DNA of 64,000 bases from Lutibacter sp. B2 (GCA_015686845.1 JADPRS010000011.1:1-64000); one strand, 5' to 3'. Shown: positions 43,591-53,789, numbered from the stretch's first letter. Program-made: numbers and translations. Notes: generated by a model from the sequence alone, not told the origin.

Positions 43591-45415
43591 GGTGACTTTT
43601 TTTGTATATAATCAAAATAATGTTGCTATAAGAAGTCCTTTAACTTTTATAATTAATGAAATGACTAAAGAAAATTTGGGAGATAATATAGCAATATTTA
43701 AGGAGTATAGTAAAATCGTAGTTTTATTTGAAAGCACTGATCCAAATGCTTTACTTAGAATAGATAGTAGTACGTCTGAATTACCATTGCAAATAAAAGC
43801 AGGAGATAAATCAGTGATTTTATCAGAAGCAGGTGATCATGATATTATGTTTACACCTGGATACTATGGAGTAGAGGTTAGTACCTCTACAAAAATATAT
43901 AATGGATTATATTTAATTCGCCCAACATCAGTATCATGGGATGGGCTTATAAATCTTAGAAATTATTTAGAAAAAATAATGATAGGACTTTCTCAAAATC
44001 TTTACATACAAAGGATGACTGGACAAAAAAACATAAATGATGATAATGATTATTCTCTAAATAAATTGTATTCATATATTAGTAATAACATAGATACAGT
44101 TATTACTAATATAGAAAATATAATAAAAAATCCACTTACTGATGTAGGAAAGAAGTATCGAGAGCAACATTATTCTGTGAGGCAAGATATAAAAAGTCAA
44201 AAGTGGTTGAGTTCAAAAGGGTCAAAAAAAAATAAAAACCCATATGCACCAGATCTGTTCTTTGAAAAGCATACTTTTTTAAATATAGATATTTTAGAAA
44301 ATCAATGGGTAAAAAAAATAATAAGTAAAAGTATAGAAATATTATGTGATATAGAAAGTAAATATATAGTTATTTTAAATGAGTTTTCAAATAAATTTAG
44401 TGTAAAAGAAAAATTATGTACTGATAAGATTAGAAGACATGATACTCTTATTCATGACAGAACTATAAGTAAAGAATATATATACAGCATTTCTAGAGAA
44501 ATTGGATTTAAGCAAGTTGAATTAAGTAAATTAAAATCTAACCTAGTTTTTATTTCAGAAATACTTACAAATTTAAAGAAAATGAAATCGCTACTCCTTC
44601 ATTATGCAAATGGAACTTGGTTTAATGAAATATCAGATAGTATGAAGATAACTAGAGTTTCACATAAAATGTTTAAAGATAATAGGTATTTTCAACTATA
44701 TGACTTTTATACAAATATAATATCAATTGAAAATAATGATATGACAAGTAGAAAATTACATTTCCCGAGTAAAAAAACTTCTGAAATTTTCGAATATTAC
44801 GCAGTTGTATTGGCAGTTAAGATATTAATGGATAATGGATTTGATTGGATCAGTGGTTGGATGGGAGATATGAAAAGTGAAGAGATATTCAACGGAGAGA
44901 TTCCTAGAAATGAACCTATGATATTTGAAAAAGGGAATTTGAGATGTGAGTTATTTTATGAAAAGGAAGTAAGTCAAAATATAAGCGTGATGTCGAATGA
45001 TACAAGTGATTTTGTACGAATGAATGCCAGACATTATAAACCAGATATAATGATTGGCTTGTTTGACAAGGAAACACAGGAACTACTAAAAGCAGCAGTA
45101 ATTGAAGTGAAGTGTGCTATTAGTAGAAACCTGTACAGTAATAATGGTCCAACTAGGGCAATAGAGCAGGTTAAGGATTATTATAATTTTGGTTACTATG
45201 ACAAAAACAAGAGTGGGAAAAATAAAACTATTAGGGGTATTATAGAAGAAATAATAATAATTTATCCTAAACAGGAACAAAAAATAAGTTATCAGTATGA
45301 TGACATCAACTTATCTTTCATTCAAGTAGAGGCACAAGAAAGTGAGGATGTAAGAGATCATTATGGGTATAGTGAATTGAAAAATGAAATAGAGAATTGT
45401 TTAGAGTTGGTTTGA
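43574..45415 (+). CDS. McrC-like PD-(D/E)XK nuclease (DUF2357 type)
   Basis: A 613-residue protein with a DUF2357-like N-terminal and central part and a C-terminal restriction-endonuclease fold: KPDIMIGL (Asp at about 490) and AAVIEVKC (Glu-x-Lys at about 510) form the metal-binding PD-(D/E)XK core, followed by a helix with AIEQVKDYY. It should be the nuclease driven by the McrB-like motor upstream. Two ATG codons (43574 and 43580) are possible after TAGGGGT. The operon is compact and probably forms a type IV-like restriction system. Confidence 0.83.
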   Translation: MVMQTKVTFFVYNQNNVAIRSPLTFIINEMTKENLGDNIAIFKEYSKIVVLFESTDPNALLRIDSSTSELPLQIKAGDKSVILSEAGDHDIMFTPGYYGVEVSTSTKIYNGLYLIRPTSVSWDGLINLRNYLEKIMIGLSQNLYIQRMTGQKNINDDNDYSLNKLYSYISNNIDTVITNIENIIKNPLTDVGKKYREQHYSVRQDIKSQKWLSSKGSKKNKNPYAPDLFFEKHTFLNIDILENQWVKKIISKSIEILCDIESKYIVILNEFSNKFSVKEKLCTDKIRRHDTLIHDRTISKEYIYSISREIGFKQVELSKLKSNLVFISEILTNLKKMKSLLLHYANGTWFNEISDSMKITRVSHKMFKDNRYFQLYDFYTNIISIENNDMTSRKLHFPSKKTSEIFEYYAVVLAVKILMDNGFDWISGWMGDMKSEEIFNGEIPRNEPMIFEKGNLRCELFYEKEVSQNISVMSNDTSDFVRMNARHYKPDIMIGLFDKETQELLKAAVIEVKCAISRNLYSNNGPTRAIEQVKDYYNFGYYDKNKSGKNKTIRGIIEEIIIIYPKQEQKISYQYDDINLSFIQVEAQESEDVRDHYGYSELKNEIENCLELV

Positions 45416-45521
45416 AAATGATTTTAATATTAAACATGTCATTAGTAAGAATATGTTTTTTTACTCTAAACTTGAACTTTTGAAATCAGGAAACAAAGTA
45501 TATTCAAGAATAGATATCCTT

Positions 45522-45558
45522 AAAAACATTAGATACTATATAGTATCTAATGTTTTTT
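45522..45558 (+). terminator. Terminator after the McrBC-like operon
   Basis: AAAAACATTAGATACTATA pairs with its perfect complement, ending in a T run. The remaining sequence between 45416 and 45722 shows no gene. Confidence 0.8.
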
Positions 45559-45722
45559 CCTAATAAAAAAATACTTAGAATTAGTAAATAAATGTGATAG
45601 TGAAGATGATCTATATAGATTGCAATAAAATTACTACAAGGAAAATATAACTATGATATAAACCAACCATTTTTGTAGCATGCTATCAATAATAGAATTC
45701 GAACAGAATGGTGGTTATATAT

Positions 45723-46786
45723 ATGAATAAAACATCTGACTTACTTGAAATTGAAAACAATAATTCTGAAATTCAAACAATAAAACAGGCTATGAGAGAC
45801 ACTAAAAATAAAAGAATGTATCAACGTTATATAGTAATACTTTATCATCTTAATGGCTATACAAATAAAAATATATCCTAGATAATTGATTTATGTGAAT
45901 ATACGGCCGGAGTTTATATTAAAAAATATAAATGCCAAGGAGTCACAGGCTTAAATATAGGTCATAGCCCTGGTGCACCACGCCTGCTCAATAATGAACA
46001 AGAAGAAAAGTTAGTAGAAATAATTACTAGAAAAACTCCTGACGAAGTTGGTTTTATACCTAGAAAAAATTGGACTATTTCAATTATTAGACAGTGGATT
46101 ATAGATAATTTTGATGTTAAATATAGTCCTCGAGGTATGGCTGAAGTATTATACCGATTAAATTTAAGTTATACAAGGGCAACTTATGCAATGGTAAAAG
46201 CAGAGCCTGTGAAACAAGAAGCCTTTAAAGAAAATTTTGAGGTTTTAAAAAAGCTTATCTACGGAAAAATTGACCATATTTTATTTGAAGATGAATCAAT
46301 GATATGTGATTATCAAGCTATTCAGAAAACATGGTTCTTAAAAGGAAAACAGCGAATTATTCCTACATACGAAAAACATCAAGGAGTTAAATTTTTAGGT
46401 GTTCTTAACTATGAAACAGGGCATATTTGCTGTGTTGAAGAAGAAAAATATGATGATAAAATTTTCTTGAACTTCATCAAAAAAGTTATGATATTATATC
46501 CTATGGGCAAGATCTTAATGATCCTAGATAATGCTAGAATTCATCATGCAAAAATACTTGAACCATTTTTATTAAAATATAAGAATAGATTAGAACTTAT
46601 TTTTTTATCACCATATAGCTCCAACTCAATCTAATTGAGGGGTTATGGCGATGGTTAAAATCTGAAACAATAAATAATGTGTTTTATACAGATGCTCGAA
46701 AAATTAAAGTAGCAGTTAGAAAATTTATCGCATCAATAAATTTGGTTCCTGGTCAAATTATTAATAGACTCTGTCTACGAATGTAA
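45723..46786 (+). pseudogene. IS630 family transposase, inactivated
   Basis: A transposase of IS630/Tc1-mariner type: N-terminal helix-turn-helix (IIDLCEYTAGVYIKKYK), a PRLLNNEQEEKLVEII linker and the DDE domain (ILFEDESM, MILDNARIHHA, then the Pro/Glu region with IEGLWRWLK). Two defects are seen: an in-frame TAG at about 45879 and a frameshift at about 46624, after which the frame resumes to TAA at 46786. The element is therefore dead. Terminal repeats are not evident by eye. It lies between the McrBC-like operon and the helicase gene. Confidence 0.88.
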
Positions 46787-47322
46787 AGTATTTAATGAAA
46801 TCTATATATTAGATATAAAATTTGAAATAAAAGAATATGAATACAGAAGAGAGAAAAAAATAATAGTCAGAGAACCTTAAGCACACAAGATTATAAGTTG
46901 TGTAGCAAAATTTTTGAGGATTGACAGAAAATGTACTCGATTAAGAGCCTTACGTTTTTGTTTTTATAATATGATAGTCAAAGAAATCTGGAAGGTGTTG
47001 GGTGAAATTTGACCTAATATACTTAAATTGTAACATCTGGTAATAATAAATATATTATAATAAATTTAGGATTGTGATGTTACAAATGTGTTAAAAACAT
47101 TATGATACAAAATTTAAAGAAAGAAAAGTAATACTAATAATCTTGTATCTAATGATATAAGGTTATTTTAATTTGTCTTGCCATAAATATCGAAAAGGTT
47201 TAAACAAAAAAAAATCACTTTAGACACGTTATGACATTTTTAGCATAAATTCTATTTTATCATAGTAATAAGAACGATGATAAAAATACATCAAGTATGA
47301 TTAATGAAAGAGGAGTAGACCA
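46787..47322. other. Gap before the helicase-PLD gene
   Basis: About 540 bp with no supported gene. The notable part is the perfect inverted repeat at 47029-47085, entered separately. The sequence is AT-rich with several short poly-A tracts. Confidence 0.6.
47029..47085. promoter_or_regulatory. Inverted repeat TTGTAACATC / GATGTTACAA
   Basis: Perfect 10 bp arms are separated by 37 bp of AT-rich sequence, about 240 bp upstream of the helicase gene. It could be a looped operator, the ends of a small insertion, or an RNA hairpin. Confidence 0.45.
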
Positions 47323-50300
47323 ATGGGCATAGAACATATACTAGATTATTATAGAAATTATGAAAATGTAACGAGATTTATGCAAAATTCACTGACTAAA
47401 TCTAATGGAGAGGACTACAGTGTTGACACAATATATGATAGTAGGAAAATAAACGCTATAATAGAAAATAAAAAGATAGAGGCAATCTATGAAAAGATTA
47501 ATTTAGAATATAAAAGTGGTCATATGAAAGAAGAGGAAATTCCAATGTGGACAAAATTTAAGATTAAAGGAATCTTAGATGGAGGAGATATAGATCGTTT
47601 TATGACCTTATTTGATTTTAAGGATAAGTACAGGAATAATAAAAGATTAATGACCATTTATATTAAGGAACTGGTTGAAGAAAAAAATATTATCATATGT
47701 TATCCAATGATCCAAAGATGGAAAGTAAAACAGCCAATCATTACTTTCAAATGTAGAGTAGAAGATACAAAACTGATTGTAGAAGAATATTTTATCAATA
47801 GTAAAAGTCTGAATATCATACTAGCATATATTGAAAATTGTTCAACTGAGGAGATTGAAGATATAGCTGAGAAAAAGATAAAAGACATTATGGATATAAT
47901 TTCTAATATTCAAGACCAATCGAACCTAGATGAAATAATTAAGATCATAAATGATGAGATATTCAAAAGATTTAAGAATGATAAGATCAATTCAATATTA
48001 GATTTTGAAGAATATGAAGGATGGATGAAGGTAGAAAAAATATTTATAACAACTGATGAGCTGAATGAAATCTATGAACCTATATTTAGAGAAGAAATTA
48101 AAATAATCAAAGAAAAAATTGTAAGAGATAAAGAAAATCCAAGCTTATTGAATAAATATATTGAAGGAGCACCCAATGCGAATGCCTATGAAGCCGTAGA
48201 AGATCGTTTTAAGTTTCATTTTGGAAGCTATACAGGAGATTATCCTATAAATAAGAAACAATGGGATGTTGTAGGGAGTTCAAATAATATACAACTATTA
48301 TCTGTGAATGGACCTCCAGGAACAGGAAAAACAACATTATTAAAAGAAATAATTGCAGACAACATTGTAGAAAAAGCAAGAAAATTAATTGAAAAATGGG
48401 ATGATGATTGGGAAATAATCAATAAGGATAAAAAACAACAAGTCTATAGATCACCTTTTGGAGGAAAAAATAATCATTCTATTGTGATCACAAGTGCTAA
48501 TAATAAAGCAGTAGATAATATAGGTGAGGAATTATTAAATGAAATTTCCTATTTTGATGAGTTTATGAATCACGATAATAATCAGGAAATTAATTATAAG
48601 GGGATGCTATGTGCTAGACTTGGGAAAAAAGACAATATAAATATTTTTAAATGGAATATACTGAATCCACTCTTAAAGGGATTAAAAGGAATCCATAACT
48701 ATAAAGAAGATCATACTGTATTAGAAAATTTTAAATCTAAATATAGAGAGATGCAAACAATAGAAAGTAAATTGAAAGAATATGATAATAGTAGAAAAAA
48801 ATTAAAGGAAACTTTTAATTTGGAAGATTGTTCTAATATGAAAATAGAAGAAACTAAAGTTCCATTGAATGAAAAATTGGTTATTACAAAAGGTGATTTA
48901 AAGGATATAGAAAGCAATTTAAAAGAGTGTAGTAATAAACTAGAAAAAATGAAAACTCAATTAAATGAGAACAAAATTACTATGAATCAGTGTAGAAATA
49001 TAAAGGATGAAAATGAAGGTTATTTGAAAAATTTGTATATCGATTTAGAAAAATTTGATAAGCTAAAACGATTTAAATTTATGAGTTTTTTATTGAAAAA
49101 TATGAAAGATTATTTTAATAAATACCCTACAAAATTATATATAGAAAAACAAATTGATAAAACAGAAGAAAAAATAAATGAATCTGAAAAAAATATAAGA
49201 GAAACTATTTTAGAAGAAGAAAAGCTAAATAGAGATATAAAAGAATTGATTGAATGTATGGATACTCTTAAAGAAGATAAGAAAAAGGTAGAGGATGTTT
49301 TGTTCGAGTTAAATTCAAAATTAAAAGAAATAGATGAGTATAATACTATTTTATTAGAAATAGGAAAATTACTAGAAATAGATCATGATGATCATACAGA
49401 TTTACATAGTTTGATTAGTTGTGATAAAGTTGTGAAGATAAGAAAAGAATTATTTGATTTTTCATTGAAGATACAAGAAGAATATATCAAGAAGCATAGA
49501 GATGTTATCGTGAGTAATTTAGAAAAGATGATAGAGAATGGGCGATGGTTCTCTTCATTTTATAATCCAGAACAAAGATTTAAAGATCATTTTAAAGAAG
49601 GGATTTTATCTCTTTGGGAAACTTTGTTTTTATGTTTTCCTGTGGTGACAACAACACTACATTCTTTTGGGAAAAATATATTTCAAATGATTCCGGAATT
49701 AATGGATTTATTATTGGTAGATGAAGCTGGACAGATTTTACCTCACTATCTAGTAGGACCACTATATAGAGCAAAAAGAGCTATTGTTGTTGGAGATGTA
49801 TATCAATTAGAACCGATACGACTTTATGATAAAGATTTGATAGCAGATTATAGCCAAGTGGGTGAATCATTACATGATAAAATATGTGTAGAAAAGAATA
49901 GTGCTCAACATTACGTTGATAATAATTCAGATATATACGAAATAATGGATAGTAATCGAAGAGGGATTGTTTTAGATGAACATAGAAGATGTGAAGAAAG
50001 TATAGTGAAATTCTCTAATGAACATGTTTATGGAAAAAAATTAAAAATAGTTAATCAGGATAAACATGACAAATTATTTGGAAAAAATAATATAGCATTT
50101 GATATTAGAGGGATTAAGAGTAGAAGACATATTAATGAAGCAGAAGTGATAGCATGTAAGAAAATTGTAGAAGCGTATGTGAACAAATATGGAAATGATG
50201 TAAAAAAAGATATAGCTATTATTACGCCTTTTAAAAATCAAGAGGCTAGACTTAAGCAATGTATTAAAAATGTAGATATTGGAACAGTGCATACATTTCA

Positions 50301-51156
50301 AGGACAAGAGAAGAAATATATTATTATATCTACAGTGATAGATAGCAATAATAACAGTGGAATTTGTAATTTTGTTGGAGGGAAACCAAATTTATTGAAT
50401 GTAGGCTTTACTAGGGCTAAGGAACAGGTCATAGTAGTTGGTAATATTGAAGTTACTATGAACAGTGGAAATTATCTGGAAAAAGCGATTAAAACAATAA
50501 GAGAAGAAGGGATTATATATAGTATTTATGATGAAGAGTTAAATCAGAATACGGATAGTGTTGATTGGGATAGAGCGTATAGAATTTTTATAGAGGACAA
50601 TAAGTATTTGGATATAAATACTAGATTAGGTTCATATTTAAGCACTCAATGTAGTGAGAATATTATTGTTGGATCTGCTAAACATTATGAAGTTATGAAA
50701 GAATCCATAGCAAGGGCTCAAAGTTCTATATATATATTTTCGCCATGGATTACAAATTATGTAGTTAATGAAGCGTTTATGGAATTAATAAGAAATGCAA
50801 AAGATAGGAATGTAGATTTGAAAATTTCCTTTGGATATCATAAGACAAAGCATTCAATCAATGATTTAGAAAAGATTATTGTTAGAGATTATCCAGGAGA
50901 TAAGGTGAATAAGCACGATATTCTTACTGTTATAAACGGATTAAAGAAGGTATTGGGGGATAATATTGTTTATAAACCACCATTGCATACGAAGCTTATA
51001 CTAATAGACGAAAAATTTTTGTTTATAGGGTCTCATAATTGGTTATCAAATAGTGGGAAAAAATTTGATGATAAAGATGAGGTAAGTTGTATTTTAACAG
51101 ATACTTCTTCTATAGAATATATTAAGAGAAGATATATCAATAAATTTTTTGACTAA
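47323..51156 (+). CDS. SF1 (UPF1/DNA2-like) helicase with C-terminal PLD nuclease, type II Mokosh-like
   Basis: A 1277-residue protein. Superfamily 1 helicase motifs are complete: Walker A NGPPGTGKTTL (about 328-338), VDEAGQI (about 800), GDVYQLEPI, VHTFQGQE (about 990) and NVGFTRAKEQ (about 1027). A coiled coil of about 230 residues (roughly 460-700) is inserted between motifs I and II. The C-terminal 170 residues are a phospholipase D-type nuclease domain with one HxKx4D motif, HTKLILID (about 1221), and IGSHNW. Type II Mokosh phage defence is one protein with helicase and PLD domains, so this is a good candidate. Start follows AAGAGGAG. Confidence 0.87.
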   Translation: MGIEHILDYYRNYENVTRFMQNSLTKSNGEDYSVDTIYDSRKINAIIENKKIEAIYEKINLEYKSGHMKEEEIPMWTKFKIKGILDGGDIDRFMTLFDFKDKYRNNKRLMTIYIKELVEEKNIIICYPMIQRWKVKQPIITFKCRVEDTKLIVEEYFINSKSLNIILAYIENCSTEEIEDIAEKKIKDIMDIISNIQDQSNLDEIIKIINDEIFKRFKNDKINSILDFEEYEGWMKVEKIFITTDELNEIYEPIFREEIKIIKEKIVRDKENPSLLNKYIEGAPNANAYEAVEDRFKFHFGSYTGDYPINKKQWDVVGSSNNIQLLSVNGPPGTGKTTLLKEIIADNIVEKARKLIEKWDDDWEIINKDKKQQVYRSPFGGKNNHSIVITSANNKAVDNIGEELLNEISYFDEFMNHDNNQEINYKGMLCARLGKKDNINIFKWNILNPLLKGLKGIHNYKEDHTVLENFKSKYREMQTIESKLKEYDNSRKKLKETFNLEDCSNMKIEETKVPLNEKLVITKGDLKDIESNLKECSNKLEKMKTQLNENKITMNQCRNIKDENEGYLKNLYIDLEKFDKLKRFKFMSFLLKNMKDYFNKYPTKLYIEKQIDKTEEKINESEKNIRETILEEEKLNRDIKELIECMDTLKEDKKKVEDVLFELNSKLKEIDEYNTILLEIGKLLEIDHDDHTDLHSLISCDKVVKIRKELFDFSLKIQEEYIKKHRDVIVSNLEKMIENGRWFSSFYNPEQRFKDHFKEGILSLWETLFLCFPVVTTTLHSFGKNIFQMIPELMDLLLVDEAGQILPHYLVGPLYRAKRAIVVGDVYQLEPIRLYDKDLIADYSQVGESLHDKICVEKNSAQHYVDNNSDIYEIMDSNRRGIVLDEHRRCEESIVKFSNEHVYGKKLKIVNQDKHDKLFGKNNIAFDIRGIKSRRHINEAEVIACKKIVEAYVNKYGNDVKKDIAIITPFKNQEARLKQCIKNVDIGTVHTFQGQEKKYIIISTVIDSNNNSGICNFVGGKPNLLNVGFTRAKEQVIVVGNIEVTMNSGNYLEKAIKTIREEGIIYSIYDEELNQNTDSVDWDRAYRIFIEDNKYLDINTRLGSYLSTQCSENIIVGSAKHYEVMKESIARAQSSIYIFSPWITNYVVNEAFMELIRNAKDRNVDLKISFGYHKTKHSINDLEKIIVRDYPGDKVNKHDILTVINGLKKVLGDNIVYKPPLHTKLILIDEKFLFIGSHNWLSNSGKKFDDKDEVSCILTDTSSIEYIKRRYINKFFD

Positions 51157-51202
51157 TAATTGATTTATGTCTATTCTAGCCATGCAGGAATAAACAGCTT
51201 AC

Positions 51203-51388
51203 TTATTGCTCAATTTCAAAAGCACCCATTGGGCAGTAAGTAATACATTTTTTACATTGGATACATTTATCATAATCTATGATTGGGGCTTTGTATCCTT
51301 CTTGGATGATAGCATCCACAGGACAAACTCTTACAGAAGGACAAGGATGATTTTGCGGGCATTTATCTTTATTAACGATTATTTTCAT
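51203..51388 (-). CDS. Small ferredoxin with atypical first cluster motif
   Basis: A 61-residue two-cluster ferredoxin-like protein. The second motif is standard (Cys42, 45, 48, 52; CIQCKKCITYCP). The first has Cys10, Cys16 and Cys22 spaced C-x5-C-x5-CP, not the usual CxxCxxCxxxCP, leaving seven Cys in all. It may hold one [4Fe-4S] and one [3Fe-4S] or modified cluster. Start has GGAGGT upstream on the minus strand. It is a single gene; redox partner unknown. Confidence 0.85.
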   Translation of the reverse strand: MKIIVNKDKCPQNHPCPSVRVCPVDAIIQEGYKAPIIDYDKCIQCKKCITYCPMGAFEIEQ

Positions 51389-51523
51389 AGGAATACCTCC
51401 GTTTTTTTTTTAGGAATATGTGATTAGCTTATGCATGTCCATAATAAATATTCAATAGGTACAATTATATAATATATTATTATATAATAATAGGGATAAT
51501 AATAAAATAGGGAGGGGTCGGTT

Positions 51524-51931
51524 ATGATATATAAACGATTTAGTGTCGTACTTGTACTAATGATAAGTATTTTGATTCTTATAGCTTGCCAAAGTAAACA
51601 GGATAAGAAAATTGAAACAGAAAGAACCTATCAAAAAATAACGCCTGAACAGGCAAAAGAAAGACTTGAAAAAGAGGAAGGAATTATACTATTAGATGTA
51701 AGAACGGAAGAGGAATATAAGGAAAAACATATTCCTAATAGTATATTAATACCTCTTCAGGATTTAGATAAAATGGTTGAAGAAAAAATATCTGATAAAG
51801 ATACGACTATTTTTGTTTATTGTAGAAGTGGAAGAAGGAGTCAAAGTGCAGCTGAAAAGTTGATAGAGATGGGCTATGAAAATGTATTTGATCTTGGCGG
51901 AATTATAGATTGGCCATACGAGACAGAATGA
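51524..51931 (+). CDS. Rhodanese-domain lipoprotein
   Basis: A 135-residue exported lipoprotein: signal helix with lipobox ILIAC (Cys22 is the lipid-bearing residue), a short charged linker, and one rhodanese domain with LDVRTEEEYKEKHIP and the active-site loop YCRSGRRS (Cys100). It may transfer sulfur or sense sulfane sulfur at the outer membrane face. GGGAGGGG precedes the ATG. The next gene follows after 18 bp. Confidence 0.93.
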   Translation: MIYKRFSVVLVLMISILILIACQSKQDKKIETERTYQKITPEQAKERLEKEEGIILLDVRTEEEYKEKHIPNSILIPLQDLDKMVEEKISDKDTTIFVYCRSGRRSQSAAEKLIEMGYENVFDLGGIIDWPYETE

Positions 51932-51949
51932 GGATAAAGGGGTAGGAAA

Positions 51950-52819
51950 ATGATTATATCGTATATTGCATTAGGGTTACGAATTATCCTAATGTCAGTA
52001 GAAAGAATTGTAGTGAGGCTATTAGGAAATGATGAGGGAGATATTTATAGGAATACAGCGGCTAGTTTTTTGTTTTTTATAATAGGCGCTTTGTTTTTGC
52101 TCCCCTTTAATTTATTTGTAGAGATAGATAATTTTAAATTTCTCATACCGTGTTATATAAGTAGCGTGGTATATGCAGTGGCATTTGTTGCTTATGTGAA
52201 TGCGCTATCTATAGGAGAAGTTTCTCTTGTAACGCCTATACATAGTCTGAATTCACTTTTTTTGATGATTTTATCCTATCTGTTTTTAGGAGAGGCTATA
52301 ACCATTACAAAAGTGTTTGGGGTTATTGTCATGATTATTGGATTATTAATCTTGAAAAGAACAGGATCTTTTCTTAAATCTACGACATATCTTTTTAATA
52401 ATATAGCATGTAGATGGATGTTTTTGTTTGTCCTATTACAATCCTTAGGACGAGTTATAGATAAATATTTTTATGTATCAGCTTCACCTATACTATATTC
52501 TACTGTTTTATATTTTTTTATTGCTTTAAACGTTTGGATTTTTTTGTTTGTGAAAAAGAAACAAAGCTACATATGTGAGATATTTATGGAAAAGAAAGCG
52601 ATATCTATTATTAGTGGTGCTATTAACGGATTTGCATATCTATTTTTATTAATCGCATTAAATCATATAGAGCTTAGCATAGCAGAGCCTGTTACACAAA
52701 TTTCTATGATTATCACCATGATCCTTTCTTATATTTTTTTCAAGGAGAATATCAAAGAAAAGATTCCTGGTTCTATACTCATACTTATGGGCGGATGGTT
52801 ATTACTATATAATCATTAA
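51950..52819 (+). CDS. EamA family (DMT superfamily) transporter
   Basis: A 289-residue membrane protein with about ten helices in two EamA repeats (the first ending VFGVIVMIIGLLILKR, the second ending IPGSILILMGGWLLLY). The substrate cannot be inferred; members export amino acids, nucleosides and other metabolites. It probably shares a transcript with the rhodanese lipoprotein. Confidence 0.87.
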   Translation: MIISYIALGLRIILMSVERIVVRLLGNDEGDIYRNTAASFLFFIIGALFLLPFNLFVEIDNFKFLIPCYISSVVYAVAFVAYVNALSIGEVSLVTPIHSLNSLFLMILSYLFLGEAITITKVFGVIVMIIGLLILKRTGSFLKSTTYLFNNIACRWMFLFVLLQSLGRVIDKYFYVSASPILYSTVLYFFIALNVWIFLFVKKKQSYICEIFMEKKAISIISGAINGFAYLFLLIALNHIELSIAEPVTQISMIITMILSYIFFKENIKEKIPGSILILMGGWLLLYNH

Positions 52820-52849
52820 TACTATATAATATTTATGCACAAAGATAGA

Positions 52850-52886
52850 AATAACTTCTAGGTACAATAAATCTAGGAGTTATTTT
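52850..52886 (+). terminator. Terminator, CTTCTAG family copy 1
   Basis: AATAACTTCTAG pairs with CTAGGAGTTATT followed by T. Nearly the same sequence, including the loop TACAATAAAT, recurs at 55169. Confidence 0.82.
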
Positions 52887-53263
52887 TGTATGGATGATGC
52901 GAATGTGAAAAATCCGGAATATTTAAACAATTAAAGGATTTAATGCATTGTGAAACACGGTTGCAATGGTTACAATAATTTGTATTAAAAATAAGTGCCT
53001 ATTTACAATGAATAAGCTATAAAAATAATCTTTTATATTGCAGGTTGAGCAAAATATAGATTAGTTTTTTCAGAAAAAAGAAACTTATAAAAATCAAGAT
53101 TGCTTTTATGAGGAAAACTAGAAATAGCAACGTTTTTAGAGATATTTTTGTGTTGAAATTATTATTTACCTATTGTATTATGTAGTGGCAAGAGAAAATA
53201 AAAAAAGGAAAGAAATTTCATTTTATGACTAAATAGAAGAAAACAAAAGAGAGGTAGGTATAT
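52887..53263. other. Gap without recognisable genes
   Basis: About 380 bp of AT-rich sequence. No frame with a good ribosome binding site, no hairpin and no RNA motif was seen. Confidence 0.6.
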
Positions 53264-53611
53264 ATGAAAAACTCACAAGCAATTATTTTAGATTACTATT
53301 TAAAAATATTTACAATATTTATAGGATTGGTTACGATCATTGGCTTATCAGGCCTTGCATTTAGCATTAGTTGGGTTATCATTAACAATATATCAGAAGT
53401 AGCTTCAAATATAATTATAGCATCACTAATAAGTATAATGGGTGTAAGAATGACATTTATTTATTTAGGAACGCACAAAGCTACATTTAAAATGGGTGAG
53501 AAATCTTGGAAAAGACGATCTTTGGCTTTTGTTTATAGTATGATCCCAGGTGTAGCTAGTATAGGAGCATTAAAGCCTGTTTATGCAAGTAAAAGAAATA
53601 GAGCTTGGTAG
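53264..53611 (+). CDS. Small membrane protein of unknown function
   Basis: A 115-residue protein with two hydrophobic segments (about 14-40 and 45-67) and a weaker third (about 88-105), followed by a basic end (ASKRNRAW). GAGAGGTAGG lies upstream. I do not recognise the family. It is a single gene with its own terminator. Confidence 0.7.
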   Translation: MKNSQAIILDYYLKIFTIFIGLVTIIGLSGLAFSISWVIINNISEVASNIIIASLISIMGVRMTFIYLGTHKATFKMGEKSWKRRSLAFVYSMIPGVASIGALKPVYASKRNRAW

Positions 53612-53635
53612 TTTCCTTCGTTAGTAAAAAAATGC

Positions 53636-53685
53636 AAAAGAGCTAGGATTGAATAATGTATTTATTCGATTTTAGCTTTTTTTTG
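53636..53685 (+). terminator. Terminator
   Basis: AAAGAGCTAGGATTGAATAA pairs with TTTATTCGATTTTAGCTTT, then eight T. Confidence 0.88.
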
Positions 53686-53789
53686 TATCTTTTTTGTAGG
53701 GGCCGGTTAAGTAATAGATATAAGGGGTATAATTACTTTGTCCATTGTAGAAGTATATATAATTAAATTTTATACCTAGGAGATAAGTT

